Shown: in pieces, positions 29,901 through 38,849 of the stretch
Position numbering within the stretch: position 1 is the first letter of the stretch
Layout: every line of letters begins with the position of its first letter
DNA from: Thermaceae bacterium
GTDB lineage: Bacteria > Deinococcota > Deinococci > Deinococcales > Marinithermaceae
DNA length: 39,494 nucleotides
Reading direction: 5' to 3'
Assembly: GCA_026987375.1 (NCBI GenBank)
Contig: JALSMT010000071.1
Location: 1-39,494, forward strand
Made by a program: the position numbers and the translations under genes
The notes under the pieces: generated by a model
Databases searched by the model: none
Seen by the model: only the letters and a program-made list of their open reading frames with translations
What the model was told of the DNA's origin: nothing

Positions 29901-29953
29901 CGCTGTACTTCACGGTCGTTGTTGTCAAAGAGTTTTTTGAGAATACCCAGCAT
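26930..29953 (-). CDS. secA: Preprotein translocase ATPase SecA
   Basis: SecA drives post-translational export of unfolded preproteins through SecYEG. The 1007-residue protein has Walker A TGEGKT (101-106), the DEVD box (209-212) with SILIDEARTPLIISG, the preprotein-binding domain, the second nucleotide-binding domain with TNMAGRGTDIKLGG and GRSGRQGDPG, and the helical scaffold. It ends with the zinc-binding SEC-C motif (Cys991, Cys993, Cys1002, His1003) that contacts SecB or ribosomes. It is about 100 residues longer than E. coli SecA, with an extra segment around the EMRAGIFTKAAKKQSGPEW region, a feature I also associate with Thermus SecA. A TAGAAT box lies 10 nt before the ATG and no good Shine-Dalgarno is seen. 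Confidence 0.97.
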   Translation of the reverse strand: MLGILKKLFDNNDREVQRYFRQVVEPTNALEEEVGKIEDLAAAYAEARQQHANGKPLDEMLPWVFALARESAKRYLGLRPYDVQLVGGAVLHEGRIAEMKTGEGKTLVATLPVALNALSGKGVHLVTVNDYLARRDAEWMRSVYHGLGLKVGVIQHDTTPPQRRDAYLADVTYVTNSELGFDYLRDNMSLSPDQLVLRHENPLHYAIVDEVDSILIDEARTPLIISGPAEKATDLYYKMAEVAKKLERGIKPEPGEKDKEPTGDYTIEEKQRHVQLTERGIERAEKLLGIPGLFSPENMEKAHMLIQALRAKDLYHIDQDYIVQDGQVIIVDEFTGRLMPGRRFGEGLHQAIEAKEGVKIERENQTLATITYQNFFRQYDKTAGMTGTAKTEEKEFQEIYDMDVIVVPTNKPVIRQDHADVVYRSEQGKFMSVVEEIAARYEKGQPVLVGTINIDKSERLSAMMREPRYYLPRVEMRAGIFTKAAKKQSGPEWEKLGKLLARPANLRESALDEFEELVAGAPGAVKDAWRELRFAVHTLETIRKGIKHQVLNAKYHEKEADIVAQAGRSGAITISTNMAGRGTDIKLGGNPEEIAKNILEKQGLDRYEWQVEVFVKKVIQGEMEEARKLAKELEVPDETIAEIRKISEESKIDEQKVKELGGLAIIGTERHESRRIDNQLRGRSGRQGDPGESRFYVSFDDELMRLFASERVVAMLDRMGFDDSEPIEHKMVTGAIERAQKRVEDRNFGTRKQLLQFDDVMARQREVVYEQRRMVLLGKDEEVRESSLAMVEDTVAAIAENYLNPQIHRDDWDLNGLKAALVDVVPAFEDFDFESLRKLEPATAVDKIVEQALAYYEQREEELSPPVMRAVERFVILSIVDADWKEHLHNLDVLRQGIGLRSYAQKDPFREYKFEATRLFNEMIAHIKSESAKFFFRLKVEAEPQKPQVYLPMPDKPTEAAQQTTSSAADPKAEKTHRKEPKKKIGRNDPCWCGSGKKYKYCHGKDA

Positions 29954-29963
29954 AACTTATCGC

Positions 29964-29969
29964 ATTCTA
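29964..29969 (-). promoter_or_regulatory. -10 box (TAGAAT) upstream of secA
   Basis: TAGAAT lies 10 nt before the secA ATG on the minus strand, with TTGGCC 18 bp further upstream as a weak -35. A transcript from here would have a leader of only about 3 nt. It would allow secA expression independent of tsaD. Confidence 0.45.
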
Positions 29970-30000
29970 AGCGTTAAGTATGAGAAGGGCCAACTTTTCC

Positions 30001-30978
30001 CTATTCCCCAAGGGGCAGATACGGCATTGCTTCCACGTCGTAGCCGGAATAGGGGCGGCCGGTCTGATAAGCCCGCCATGCCGCTAGGGCGATCATGGCG
30101 CCGTTATCGGCGGTCAGCCCGAGGGGCGGCAGGTGAACTTGCAGGTCGCTCGCCGCCAGGCGGCTGCGCAAAAGGGCGTTGGCGGAAACTCCCCCCGCGA
30201 CTATGACGCGCTCCCTGCCTAAGTCTGCGGCGGCGCGCTCGAGCGTCCCCAGCAAAGAAGCGACGGCGACTCGCTGGAAAGAAGCGGCAATGTCGGCGGC
30301 AGCGTAACCCTCAGCAACAAAGCGAATAGCCGCGGTTTTCAGACCCGAAAAGCTGAAGTCGTAACCGGCCCTTCCCCGCATCGGCACCGTAAACGGCACG
30401 GCCCTTTCGTCACCCTCTCGCGCCAGCCTCTCTATCTGCGGTCCTCCCGGATAGCCCAGACCCAGGCTGCGCGCCACTTTGTCAAAGGCTTCTCCGGCGG
30501 CGTCGTCTCTGGTCGCCCCCAAAAGGCGATACTCCCCCCAACGAGGCATGTCGAAAAGGTGGGTGTGCCCGCCCGAAGCTATCAGCACCAAAAAGGGCGG
30601 CTCTGCCTCCGCGGCGCCGTAAAGCGCCCCGTGGATGTGGCCTTCGAGGTGGTGAATCGCGTAAAAAGGGCGACCCAGGCCCCAAGCCAGACTCTTGGCG
30701 TAAGTGAGGCCTACCAGCAAAGGCCCCACCAAACCGGGACCCCTGGTGGCGGCCAGCAGATCTATTTCGTCCAACCGCAGGCCGGCCCCTTTGAGCGCCT
30801 CGGCCACCAGGTCGTCCAAGACCGATACGTGCTCGCGGCTGGCCAGTTCCGGCACCACCCCGCCGAACTGTTCGTGCAGCGGCGTTTGCGAAGCCACCAC
30901 GTTTGCAAGCACCTTACCGTCCGCAACGACGCCTACGCCAGTATCGTCGCAGCTGGTTTCTATCGCCAGAATCCGCAC
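30001..30978 (-). CDS. tsaD: tRNA N6-adenosine threonylcarbamoyltransferase TsaD
   Basis: TsaD transfers the threonylcarbamoyl group to A37 of tRNAs that read ANN codons, working with TsaB and TsaE. The 325-residue protein has the ASKHA fold motifs: ILAIETSCDDTGVG at the start, the metal-binding His110 and His114 in AIHHLEGHIHG, SGGHTHL, GEAFDKVARSLGLGYPGGP, and AGGVSANALLRSRL. The C-terminal GLTADNGAMIA contains the third metal ligand, an aspartate. The start is GTG, directly preceded by GGAGGA and by TAGAGT 6 nt upstream, so the transcript may be leaderless. It is divergent from rsmC across a 39-nt spacer and lies upstream of secA. Confidence 0.97.
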   Translation of the reverse strand: MRILAIETSCDDTGVGVVADGKVLANVVASQTPLHEQFGGVVPELASREHVSVLDDLVAEALKGAGLRLDEIDLLAATRGPGLVGPLLVGLTYAKSLAWGLGRPFYAIHHLEGHIHGALYGAAEAEPPFLVLIASGGHTHLFDMPRWGEYRLLGATRDDAAGEAFDKVARSLGLGYPGGPQIERLAREGDERAVPFTVPMRGRAGYDFSFSGLKTAAIRFVAEGYAAADIAASFQRVAVASLLGTLERAAADLGRERVIVAGGVSANALLRSRLAASDLQVHLPPLGLTADNGAMIALAAWRAYQTGRPYSGYDVEAMPYLPLGE

Positions 30979-30984
30979 TCCTCC

Positions 30985-30990
30985 ACTCTA
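30985..30990 (-). promoter_or_regulatory. -10 box (TAGAGT) for leaderless tsaD
   Basis: On the minus strand TAGAGT, then GGAGGA, then the GTG start follow each other without a gap. The layout is the same as at the AbrB-type gene (11596-11610). Confidence 0.45.
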
Positions 30991-31002
30991 GCCCGCTGGT
31001 GC

Positions 31003-31008
31003 TATCAT
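31003..31008 (+). promoter_or_regulatory. -10 box (TATCAT) for rsmC, near-leaderless
   Basis: TATCAT lies 9 nt before the proposed GTG start of rsmC at 31018, with no ribosome site between. It shares the 39-nt divergent spacer with the tsaD -10 box. Confidence 0.4.
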
Positions 31009-31017
31009 GTAAATTCC

Positions 31018-32130
31018 GTGGAGCTCGACACCTACCATACGATCAGCTGGCTTGCCACACCGCACGGCCCGCTGGCTCACAAGCCGGGCGCCACCGCGGT
31101 TGCCGACCCGCTATACCGCCTGCTCGCTAGAACCATCCGCGTTCGCGGTGCGGTCCTCGACCTCAACCCGGGAATAGGCGTCGCCAGCTTGGCGGCCTCG
31201 TCGCAGGGGGCCAGTGTCAGCGCCTGGGAGGAACGCAGGCCGATGCTGCGCGCGCTGCAAGCCAGCGCCGCACGCCACCGGGGTCTGCGAGTAGCAGCAA
31301 GGCTTCCCTGGCGGGTCAGCGAGGGCACGTTCGACGACGTGATTCTCGTTATCGGGGCGGAACGCGGCAATGACTGGGTGAGGCTGCAGATAGCTTCCGC
31401 CGCTTTCGCCCTGCGGCCCGGTGGCGCGCTGTGGCTGGCGGGGTCGAAAAAGCAGGGCTTTGAACGCTACTTTAGCTGGGCTCAGGAAGCCTTGGGCGGC
31501 GCAGAAATCGTAGCCCGCGATAAGGGCCTGCGGGTCGCGAGGCTGCGCAAAAACGGCGACGCCGCCGAGCCCTTAGTCCGACTGCGGAGCTTCGAGGCGG
31601 TAGTGCGCGGCCGCAAATACCGCTTTACCGCCCTGCCGGGCGTCTTCTCAGCGGGCGAACTGGACCCGGGTTCAGCGGCGCTAGTGGAGGCGCTGCCGCA
31701 AAAAGTAAGCGGCCTGGAAGTGCTTGACCTCGGCGGCGGTTACGGCGCCCTCAGCCTGCCGCTCGCCGCCGCAGGAGCGCGAACGACACTGCTGGAAAGC
31801 AGCCTGGCGGCGGTGGAAAGCAGCCGCCTCAACTTTGATCGCGCGGGGCTAGCAGCAGAGATTCTGCACTCCGACGTAGACGAAGCGTTGCCCGCGCAGA
31901 GGCTATATGATATAGTGGTATCAAACCCCCCGTTTCACGTTGGGGGTCGCGTTGTTTTGGACGTAGCAGAGGCTTTCGTGGCCGCGGCGCATGCTCACTT
32001 ACGACCTGGAGGTCGGTTCTATCTGGTGGCAAATCAATTTCTAAAATACGAAGTCTGGATGCGCAAGCTCTTCAGCGACGTGCGCCTGCGCGTCGTCGCT
32101 GGTTACAAGGTAATTCAAGCAAGTAAGTAA
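31018..32130 (+). CDS. rsmC: 16S rRNA (guanine1207-N2)-methyltransferase RsmC, Thermus type
   Basis: RsmC methylates N2 of G1207 in 16S rRNA. The 370-residue protein has two tandem methyltransferase-like domains: an N-terminal degenerate one (about 1-185, with VLDLNPGIGVASL and FALRPGGALWLAG) and a C-terminal catalytic one with SAM motif LDLGGGYGAL (236-245) and the NPPF motif (303-306). It matches Thermus thermophilus RsmC in order and wording from KPG near the start to HSDVDEAL and NPPFHVGG. GTG 31018 is chosen because homology begins there and a -10 box precedes it; the frame is open far upstream, antisense to tsaD. The rpoD gene follows after 42 nt and is probably co-transcribed. Confidence 0.93.
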   Translation: MELDTYHTISWLATPHGPLAHKPGATAVADPLYRLLARTIRVRGAVLDLNPGIGVASLAASSQGASVSAWEERRPMLRALQASAARHRGLRVAARLPWRVSEGTFDDVILVIGAERGNDWVRLQIASAAFALRPGGALWLAGSKKQGFERYFSWAQEALGGAEIVARDKGLRVARLRKNGDAAEPLVRLRSFEAVVRGRKYRFTALPGVFSAGELDPGSAALVEALPQKVSGLEVLDLGGGYGALSLPLAAAGARTTLLESSLAAVESSRLNFDRAGLAAEILHSDVDEALPAQRLYDIVVSNPPFHVGGRVVLDVAEAFVAAAHAHLRPGGRFYLVANQFLKYEVWMRKLFSDVRLRVVAGYKVIQASK

Positions 32131-32172
32131 AAGCGACTCGGCAACTGGCCGTACTCCCCGGAGGTGACCCGC

Positions 32173-34164
<1,992 letters not shown>

Positions 34165-34166
34165 CC

Positions 34167-35069
34167 ATGGAGCGGTTAAGCCCCGCTGAAACAGCCTCCC
34201 TGCTGCCCTATCCAGAGCTCGCAAGCGTCATTGCCGCGACTTTGTCGGACTGCCGCGCAGGCAGGGTGGTCGCCCCGCGAGACGTCTCCTACCGGCTGCC
34301 GGGCGGCGCTACGCTTCTACTCAAGACCGCCTGGGACGATAACATTGGCGTTCTCAAGAGGGTCAGCGTGCACCCGCGCAACGCCGACCGCTCCTTGCCG
34401 CTGGTGCGCGCCGAGGTAACGGTCTTTGACGTCTCCAGCGGTGAACCTTTGCTGCTCCTCGACGGAGAAACGCTCACCGCCAGGCGCACCGCGGCGCTCT
34501 CGCTGCTGGCCGCCCAAACCCTCGCCCTCGGCGAGGTGCGCACTCTTCTCGTCATTGGTACGGGGGTCCAGGCTCGAGCCCACCTGGAAGCCTTCGCACA
34601 CCTGCACCCTCATAACGTCTACGTCTACGGCCGTACCTTCTCACGCGCCGCCGCGCTGGCGGCCTATGGCAGACGCCTGGGGCTGAACTCCCAAACCGTA
34701 CCCTGGCCGGATAAAGCGGCCGCCAGCGACGTCATCGTCGCCGCCACCAGCAGCCCTCAACCGGTGGTCCCGGAGAACGCGGCCGAAAAAAGCCTGGTCA
34801 TCTCGGTGGGCAGCTTTACCCCTGAGATGGCGGAAGCGCCGCCGCAGCTCGTCAAACGCTCACGCGTCTACGTGGACACCCTCGCGGGCGCTAAAGAGAG
34901 CGCCGGCGACCTCATCCAGGCGCAGGTTGACTGGAAAGACGTCACCCCCTTGGCGAAAGCCCTGCGCGCGCCGCGCCCGCACTCCGGCCCCATCTTCTTC
35001 AAGAGCGTCGGCTCAGGACTATTCGACCTGGCGGCCGCCAGGCTGGCCTATGGAATGAAGAGCACCTGA
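34167..35069 (+). CDS. Ornithine cyclodeaminase / mu-crystallin family protein
   Basis: The family includes ornithine cyclodeaminase, alanine dehydrogenase-like enzymes and imine reductases acting on cyclic ketimines, all using NAD(P)H. The 300-residue protein has the substrate-side segment LLLKTAWDDN through GVLKRVSVHP, the family stretch GETLTARRTAALSLLAA (100-116) and the Rossmann loop IGTGVQARAHLEAF (130-143). A late VGSFTPEMAE matches the family GSxxPxMxE pattern. Which reaction it performs cannot be told. It starts 2 nt after rpoD with no strong ribosome site, so it is probably read from the same mRNA. Its end overlaps the convergent DUF3084 gene by 22 nt. Confidence 0.87.
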   Translation: MERLSPAETASLLPYPELASVIAATLSDCRAGRVVAPRDVSYRLPGGATLLLKTAWDDNIGVLKRVSVHPRNADRSLPLVRAEVTVFDVSSGEPLLLLDGETLTARRTAALSLLAAQTLALGEVRTLLVIGTGVQARAHLEAFAHLHPHNVYVYGRTFSRAAALAAYGRRLGLNSQTVPWPDKAAASDVIVAATSSPQPVVPENAAEKSLVISVGSFTPEMAEAPPQLVKRSRVYVDTLAGAKESAGDLIQAQVDWKDVTPLAKALRAPRPHSGPIFFKSVGSGLFDLAAARLAYGMKST

Positions 35070-36538
35070 TAGATAAGTTTGGGAGTTTCCGTCGTCCAGA
35101 TGTCGTCCGCGGCGACCACCGCCACCACCACGTTGCTGGTCAGCTCGCTTATCTGCGCCTGGAAATCGGCAATGACCGCACCGGATAGGTTGGCCGAAGA
35201 AACCTTCTCAGGTAGAATACCCGCTTTAAGAAGACGCTCAAACGCCTTCTCGCGCAGGGTCTCCAGCGCCCCGCGAACGCGCTCTGGCTGCTCGCGCGGG
35301 GGCGGCAGTTCGCGCAGGGCGATGACCTGCCCAATGCCGAAACGTTTTTGCTTGGGAACGAAGCGTACGCTCAGCAAAACCTTACCGTCGGTAGAAACCC
35401 CCTCGGCTCGAGCCTGAATAATTCCGGGGTAACGCCAGTCGGCGGTAGCCATATTCTCCGGCACCAGCGTACCGCGAAAGCCCTCCACCCTGGCCTGCAT
35501 CTCGGCGTCGTGCAAGACGCTGCGCAGCTCATTGTCCAGAGAGCCTCCGCGCCACATGGCCTCAGCCAAGACCGTATTCTTGAGCTTCTGGCTTATCTGC
35601 TTGCTAAAAACTTCCAGCCCTTGCTGCATGGCGCTGCGCTCCCTGGCCAGGCGCTGTTCGTCTTGCTTGAGCTTGTAAATCTGCGCGCGCGAAGCGTCCA
35701 GCTCGTCCTGCAGGTCGCGATAGGCGGCCTGCAAAGCGGCTTTCTGCCCCTCCAAAGCCTTGCGTTCGGCGTCGAGGGTGGTAACGTCTCCCAGCAGACG
35801 CTGCTTTTCATTTTCCAGCAGCTTGATCTCTCCCTGGATCTCGTCAACCTTCTTCTGCGCCTTCGCCAAGGCGATCGCCGCCGCCTTGGACTTCTCTTGG
35901 GCGTTCTTGGAACGCAGCATCGCCTGCAACTCCGTTTGTTTGAGCTTCTCCAGCTCGCCCAGCAGGTTTACCTGGTTTTCTTGCAGGGCGTCGAATTCAT
36001 TCTCCAGCTCCTTACGCTCGCTGTTAAGCTCCTCTACCTCGGCGCGCACCTTACTGAGCTCCACTTCACGTTCTTGCAGGGCCTTGCGCGCTTGTTCGGC
36101 GTCGTTTTGCAACTGTGCCTTTTCGTCCTTGAGTTTTTTGATCTCGCTCTCCGCTAGTTTTAGCGCCGCGACCTTGGCGGAAAGCTCTTTTTCCAGTTTT
36201 TCATTCTCGCCGAGAGCGCGGGCGGCGCGCGATTCCAACTCCTTGACGTGACCGTCGAGCCTGGTAACCTCCTGCCGCAACTGATTGCGCTCTTGCCTGA
36301 CCTTCTCCGCCTCCAGTATCGTTTTGCGTGCGTCGCTAGCCAGGAAAAAGAAGGCCGCTATCGCCAACAAAGCAATTAGAACGCCGGTAAGGACCGCGAT
36401 GATCAGCGCGGTAGTGCGAGGCCTGAGCCCAAACAAACGCCAGTGGCGCCTGCCGACCTTTCTGCCGACGATGTCGCCGACGTAGGCGACCAAAGCGGCG
36501 ATGACTACCAGACCGGCGACTAGCGACCAAAGGCTCAT
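35048..36538 (-). CDS. DUF3084 coiled-coil membrane protein
   Basis: The function is unknown. From ATG 36538 (AGGAT 5 nt upstream) the protein has 496 residues. Two N-terminal membrane helices (about 3-24 and 42-66) are joined by a short basic loop (GRKVGRRHWRLFGLRPRT). A long coiled coil of heptad-like Glu/Lys/Leu/Gln repeats spans about 70-310, and a C-terminal globular region (about 315-496) matches the DUF3084 layout known from cyanobacteria and Deinococcus. An in-frame start at 36601 would run into lptB and is rejected. It begins 8 nt after lptB, so it may be part of an envelope transport or spacing function. That link is inference from position. Confidence 0.85.
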   Translation of the reverse strand: MSLWSLVAGLVVIAALVAYVGDIVGRKVGRRHWRLFGLRPRTTALIIAVLTGVLIALLAIAAFFFLASDARKTILEAEKVRQERNQLRQEVTRLDGHVKELESRAARALGENEKLEKELSAKVAALKLAESEIKKLKDEKAQLQNDAEQARKALQEREVELSKVRAEVEELNSERKELENEFDALQENQVNLLGELEKLKQTELQAMLRSKNAQEKSKAAAIALAKAQKKVDEIQGEIKLLENEKQRLLGDVTTLDAERKALEGQKAALQAAYRDLQDELDASRAQIYKLKQDEQRLARERSAMQQGLEVFSKQISQKLKNTVLAEAMWRGGSLDNELRSVLHDAEMQARVEGFRGTLVPENMATADWRYPGIIQARAEGVSTDGKVLLSVRFVPKQKRFGIGQVIALRELPPPREQPERVRGALETLREKAFERLLKAGILPEKVSSANLSGAVIADFQAQISELTSNVVVAVVAADDIWTTETPKLIYQVLFIP

Positions 36539-36545
36539 AGCTATC

Positions 36546-37319
36546 CTAAAGCTCGAAATCCTCTCCGAGGTAATAACTGCGGGCGCCGGTATCGCGGGCA
36601 AACTCCTCGGGGTTGCCGTGGAAGACCACTTGGCCGTCGTACATCAGGTAGACGCGGTCGGTAATCGCCAGCGTTTCCCGCACCGAGTGGTCGGTAATAA
36701 ACACGCCCAAGCCCCTTCTGGCGCGGAGTTCTTGGATGAGATTCTGAATATCGTTGACGTTTTTGGGGTCTACGCCGGTGAAGGGCTCGTCCAGCAGTAT
36801 GAAGTCGGGGTTGGTGGTCAGCGCCCTGGCTATCTCCAAGCGGCGGCGCTCGCCGCCCGAAAGGGTATAGGCGTACTTGTCTTTTAGGTGATCAATGTGA
36901 AACTCGCTCAGCAGCGACAACGCGGTATCCAGCCGCTCCCTCTTGGGGAGCGGCTGGTATTCCAGGATGGCCAAAAGGTTCTCTAGAACGGTCATGCGCC
37001 TGAAGGCAGAGGGCTCTTGCGGTAGATAACCCAGGCCGAGGCGGGCGCGCTTGTGCATGGGCAGGCGGGTAACGTCCTTACCGCGCAACGATATACGGCC
37101 GCCGTTGGCGCGCACGAAACCTACCAGCATGTAGAAAGTCGTGGTTTTACCGGCACCGTTGGGCCCAAACAGCGCTACTATCTCTCCCCTGCCCAATACC
37201 AGGTCAACGCCCCGCACCACGTCGCGCCGGCCGTAGCGTTTGCGCAGACCCTTGGCCGTCAAGCGCGCCTTCTGCGCCTGTCTTACCTCGTTTGACAAGA
37301 CCGTTTCCATTGCCGCCAT
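36546..37319 (-). CDS. lptB: Lipopolysaccharide export ABC transporter ATP-binding protein LptB
   Basis: LptB powers extraction of LPS or a related glycolipid from the inner membrane and its passage along the Lpt bridge to the outer membrane. Starting at ATG 37319 (AAAAGGTAGG upstream) the protein has 257 residues; GTG 37334 is an alternative. It shows Walker [10 protein letters not shown] (52-60), the Q-loop [18 protein letters not shown], signature LSGGERRR (153-160), Walker B FILLDEP (173-179) and the switch His211 in TDHSV. The SAFRRMTV and [11 protein letters not shown] wording separates LptB from amino acid ATPases. Its presence supports a two-membrane envelope. The DUF3084 gene follows directly. 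Confidence 0.92.
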   Translation of the reverse strand: MAAMETVLSNEVRQAQKARLTAKGLRKRYGRRDVVRGVDLVLGRGEIVALFGPNGAGKTTTFYMLVGFVRANGGRISLRGKDVTRLPMHKRARLGLGYLPQEPSAFRRMTVLENLLAILEYQPLPKRERLDTALSLLSEFHIDHLKDKYAYTLSGGERRRLEIARALTTNPDFILLDEPFTGVDPKNVNDIQNLIQELRARRGLGVFITDHSVRETLAITDRVYLMYDGQVVFHGNPEEFARDTGARSYYLGEDFEL

Positions 37320-37362
37320 CCTACCTTTTCGCACTTAAGGGGCGGTGAGAGTCGCAAACCGG

Positions 37363-37368
37363 TACAAT
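37363..37368 (+). promoter_or_regulatory. -10 box (TACAAT) for a leaderless small membrane protein gene
   Basis: TACAAT ends exactly 6 nt before the ATG at 37375, with no Shine-Dalgarno in the spacer. No -35 hexamer stands out. Confidence 0.5.
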
Positions 37369-37374
37369 GCTGCT

Positions 37375-37644
37375 ATGAAACTATTCGGCTGGCTGCTCCT
37401 CGCTATCGGAGCGATTCTGCTCTGGCCGCTGCTGGGGCCGCTGCTGACCGTGGTGATAGTACTTATTGGTCTGGTGCTGGCGTTGGCTTTGGGCGCGCTT
37501 TTGCTCAGCGTGGGCTGGATAATTGCCCTCGTCGCGATACTGCTCGGCCTGCTCTTTGCGGTGATCAGGTGGGCGGCGCCGCTGGGATTGGTTATCCTGG
37601 GGTTGTGGCTGCTCTCGTCGGGAAAGAAGAAAACTACGGCCTAA
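37375..37644 (+). CDS. Small hydrophobic membrane protein
   Basis: I do not recognise a family. The 89-residue protein is almost entirely hydrophobic, with three to four membrane segments (about 4-18, 20-40, 42-58 and 62-80), and ends in the basic tail SSGKKKTTA. The start at 37375 is supported by the TACAAT box 6 nt upstream; an in-frame start at 37345 is less likely. Its last 40 nt overlap the start of the patatin-like gene in another frame, so the two are probably translated together. The low complexity limits any functional call, but the leaderless promoter suggests a real gene. Confidence 0.65.
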   Translation: MKLFGWLLLAIGAILLWPLLGPLLTVVIVLIGLVLALALGALLLSVGWIIALVAILLGLLFAVIRWAAPLGLVILGLWLLSSGKKKTTA

Positions 37645-38507
37645 CGCTGGCCCTCAGCGGCGGCGGCGTAAGGGGCTTTGCCCACTTGGGGGCGCTACGG
37701 GCCATTCGTGACGCCGGCTTGCCGATAGTCGGCCTCTCCGGCAGCTCGGCGGGGGCTTACGCCGCCGCTCACTACGCCCTGGGTAAGCCGCTGGAAGTCA
37801 ACCCCCTGCTTAATCACGTCATAGACAAAAACCTGGCCGATATTTTCCTGGAAAACGGCAACCGTCTGCTTCGTCTGGCGCGACTGCAAAAACGTCTCTT
37901 CAAAGCCCTGCGAAGCGTATCCATGGACGACGCCCACAAACTACGGGAAGGTTTACTAGACTTTTACGGCGACGTTCGCATCGAAGAACTCCCCATCAAT
38001 CTGGCCCTTAGCGCCGCAGACCTGCACACCGGCGAGGTGGTGGTCTTGCGTGAAGGGCCCCTGGTAGAAGCGCTCATGGCCTCGAGCGCCATTCCGGGAG
38101 TCTTCCCGCCCGTTCCCTGGAAAGGGCGCCTGCTGGTTGACGGCGACGTCGCCGAGAAGATACCGGTAACCGCCGCCCAAAGCATCAGCAAGGGGCCGGT
38201 GGTGGGCGTCGACGTTTCCAACCCGGTTCGCCGCCACAACCCCCACAACTCCTACGAGGTAATGTTGATGGCCGCCGAGGCCTCCATCCGCCGCTTAAAA
38301 CGCCTGGCGCAGGAGCGCTGCGACTACACCATCTCGCTCGTGCCGCAAGAACCGATAGAGACCTTCGACTACACCATGGCCAACCAGGTTTACCAGATGG
38401 GCAGAGCCAGAACGCAGGCGCTTATCGAAGACTTGCGGCGTTTATTGGAAAGAGAGAGGGCGCGCGGCTTAAGACTCTGGCTGCGAAAAAAAACCGAAGG
38501 CCGCTAG
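37605..38507 (+). CDS. Patatin-like phospholipase (RssA/NTE-type)
   Basis: Patatin-like proteins are serine acyl hydrolases with a Ser-Asp dyad, usually acting on phospholipids. With GTG 37605 the protein has 300 residues; GTG 37569 is an alternative, and the start is uncertain. It shows the oxyanion loop GGGVRG (19-24), the nucleophile elbow GSSAG with Ser48, and the aspartate motif DGD with Asp179 (LLVDGDVAEKIPV). Length and layout fit the small bacterial RssA-like group. The C terminus is rich in Arg and Leu and may touch the membrane. Its 5' end overlaps the small membrane protein gene, and its 3' end overlaps the convergent 38469-38843 gene by 39 nt. Confidence 0.88.
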   Translation: MAALVGKEENYGLTLALSGGGVRGFAHLGALRAIRDAGLPIVGLSGSSAGAYAAAHYALGKPLEVNPLLNHVIDKNLADIFLENGNRLLRLARLQKRLFKALRSVSMDDAHKLREGLLDFYGDVRIEELPINLALSAADLHTGEVVVLREGPLVEALMASSAIPGVFPPVPWKGRLLVDGDVAEKIPVTAAQSISKGPVVGVDVSNPVRRHNPHNSYEVMLMAAEASIRRLKRLAQERCDYTISLVPQEPIETFDYTMANQVYQMGRARTQALIEDLRRLLERERARGLRLWLRKKTEGR

Positions 38508-38843
38508 CGCTAACGCCCCCGCAAGCAACAGCCAGCCAGGCTGCGGGCGGCCGTACCAGAAGGCCTGCACCGCCAAGAGACTCCAAATGAGCGGCAGCGA
38601 GGCTAGGCTGAGCGCGGCCACCATCTCGTCTTGCTTGGCTTCGTCCCCCCCTGAAAGCAGTAGGCTTCTGCGATAGAGCAGCACCAAGGCGGTAAAACTA
38701 AGCGCTATGAGCAGCCAGGCGGTATCCAGCCAGGCGGGCTGACGCTGCGGCGCAGGCAGCAGTAAGGCCGTGAAGGCCGCCAATGCCACGACCGCGGCGT
38801 TCATAAACAGCAGCAGCAAATAGGCCCTTTTGGCGGTTTTCAC
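38469..38843 (-). CDS. Predicted four-helix membrane protein of unknown function
   Basis: I do not recognise a family. The 124-residue protein has four hydrophobic segments (about 7-29, 40-59, 75-94 and 101-118). A charged loop SGGDEAKQDEM lies between the second and third, and basic residues at the N terminus suggest a cytoplasmic start. Start GTG lies 6 nt after the stop of the amino acid ABC ATPase gene, so the two are probably one operon. Its end overlaps the patatin-like gene by 39 nt. A role linked to the transporter is possible but unsupported by sequence. Confidence 0.65.
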   Translation of the reverse strand: MKTAKRAYLLLLFMNAAVVALAAFTALLLPAPQRQPAWLDTAWLLIALSFTALVLLYRRSLLLSGGDEAKQDEMVAALSLASLPLIWSLLAVQAFWYGRPQPGWLLLAGALALAAFGFFSQPES

Positions 38844-38849
38844 GGTCTC

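Noticed and set aside
30559-31017. Upstream extension of rsmC
   Set aside because: It is antisense to tsaD and unlike RsmC; homology and a -10 box place the start at 31018.
36539-36601. 21-codon extension of the DUF3084 protein
   Set aside because: It lies in the end of lptB, and the normal membrane-anchored start is at 36538.
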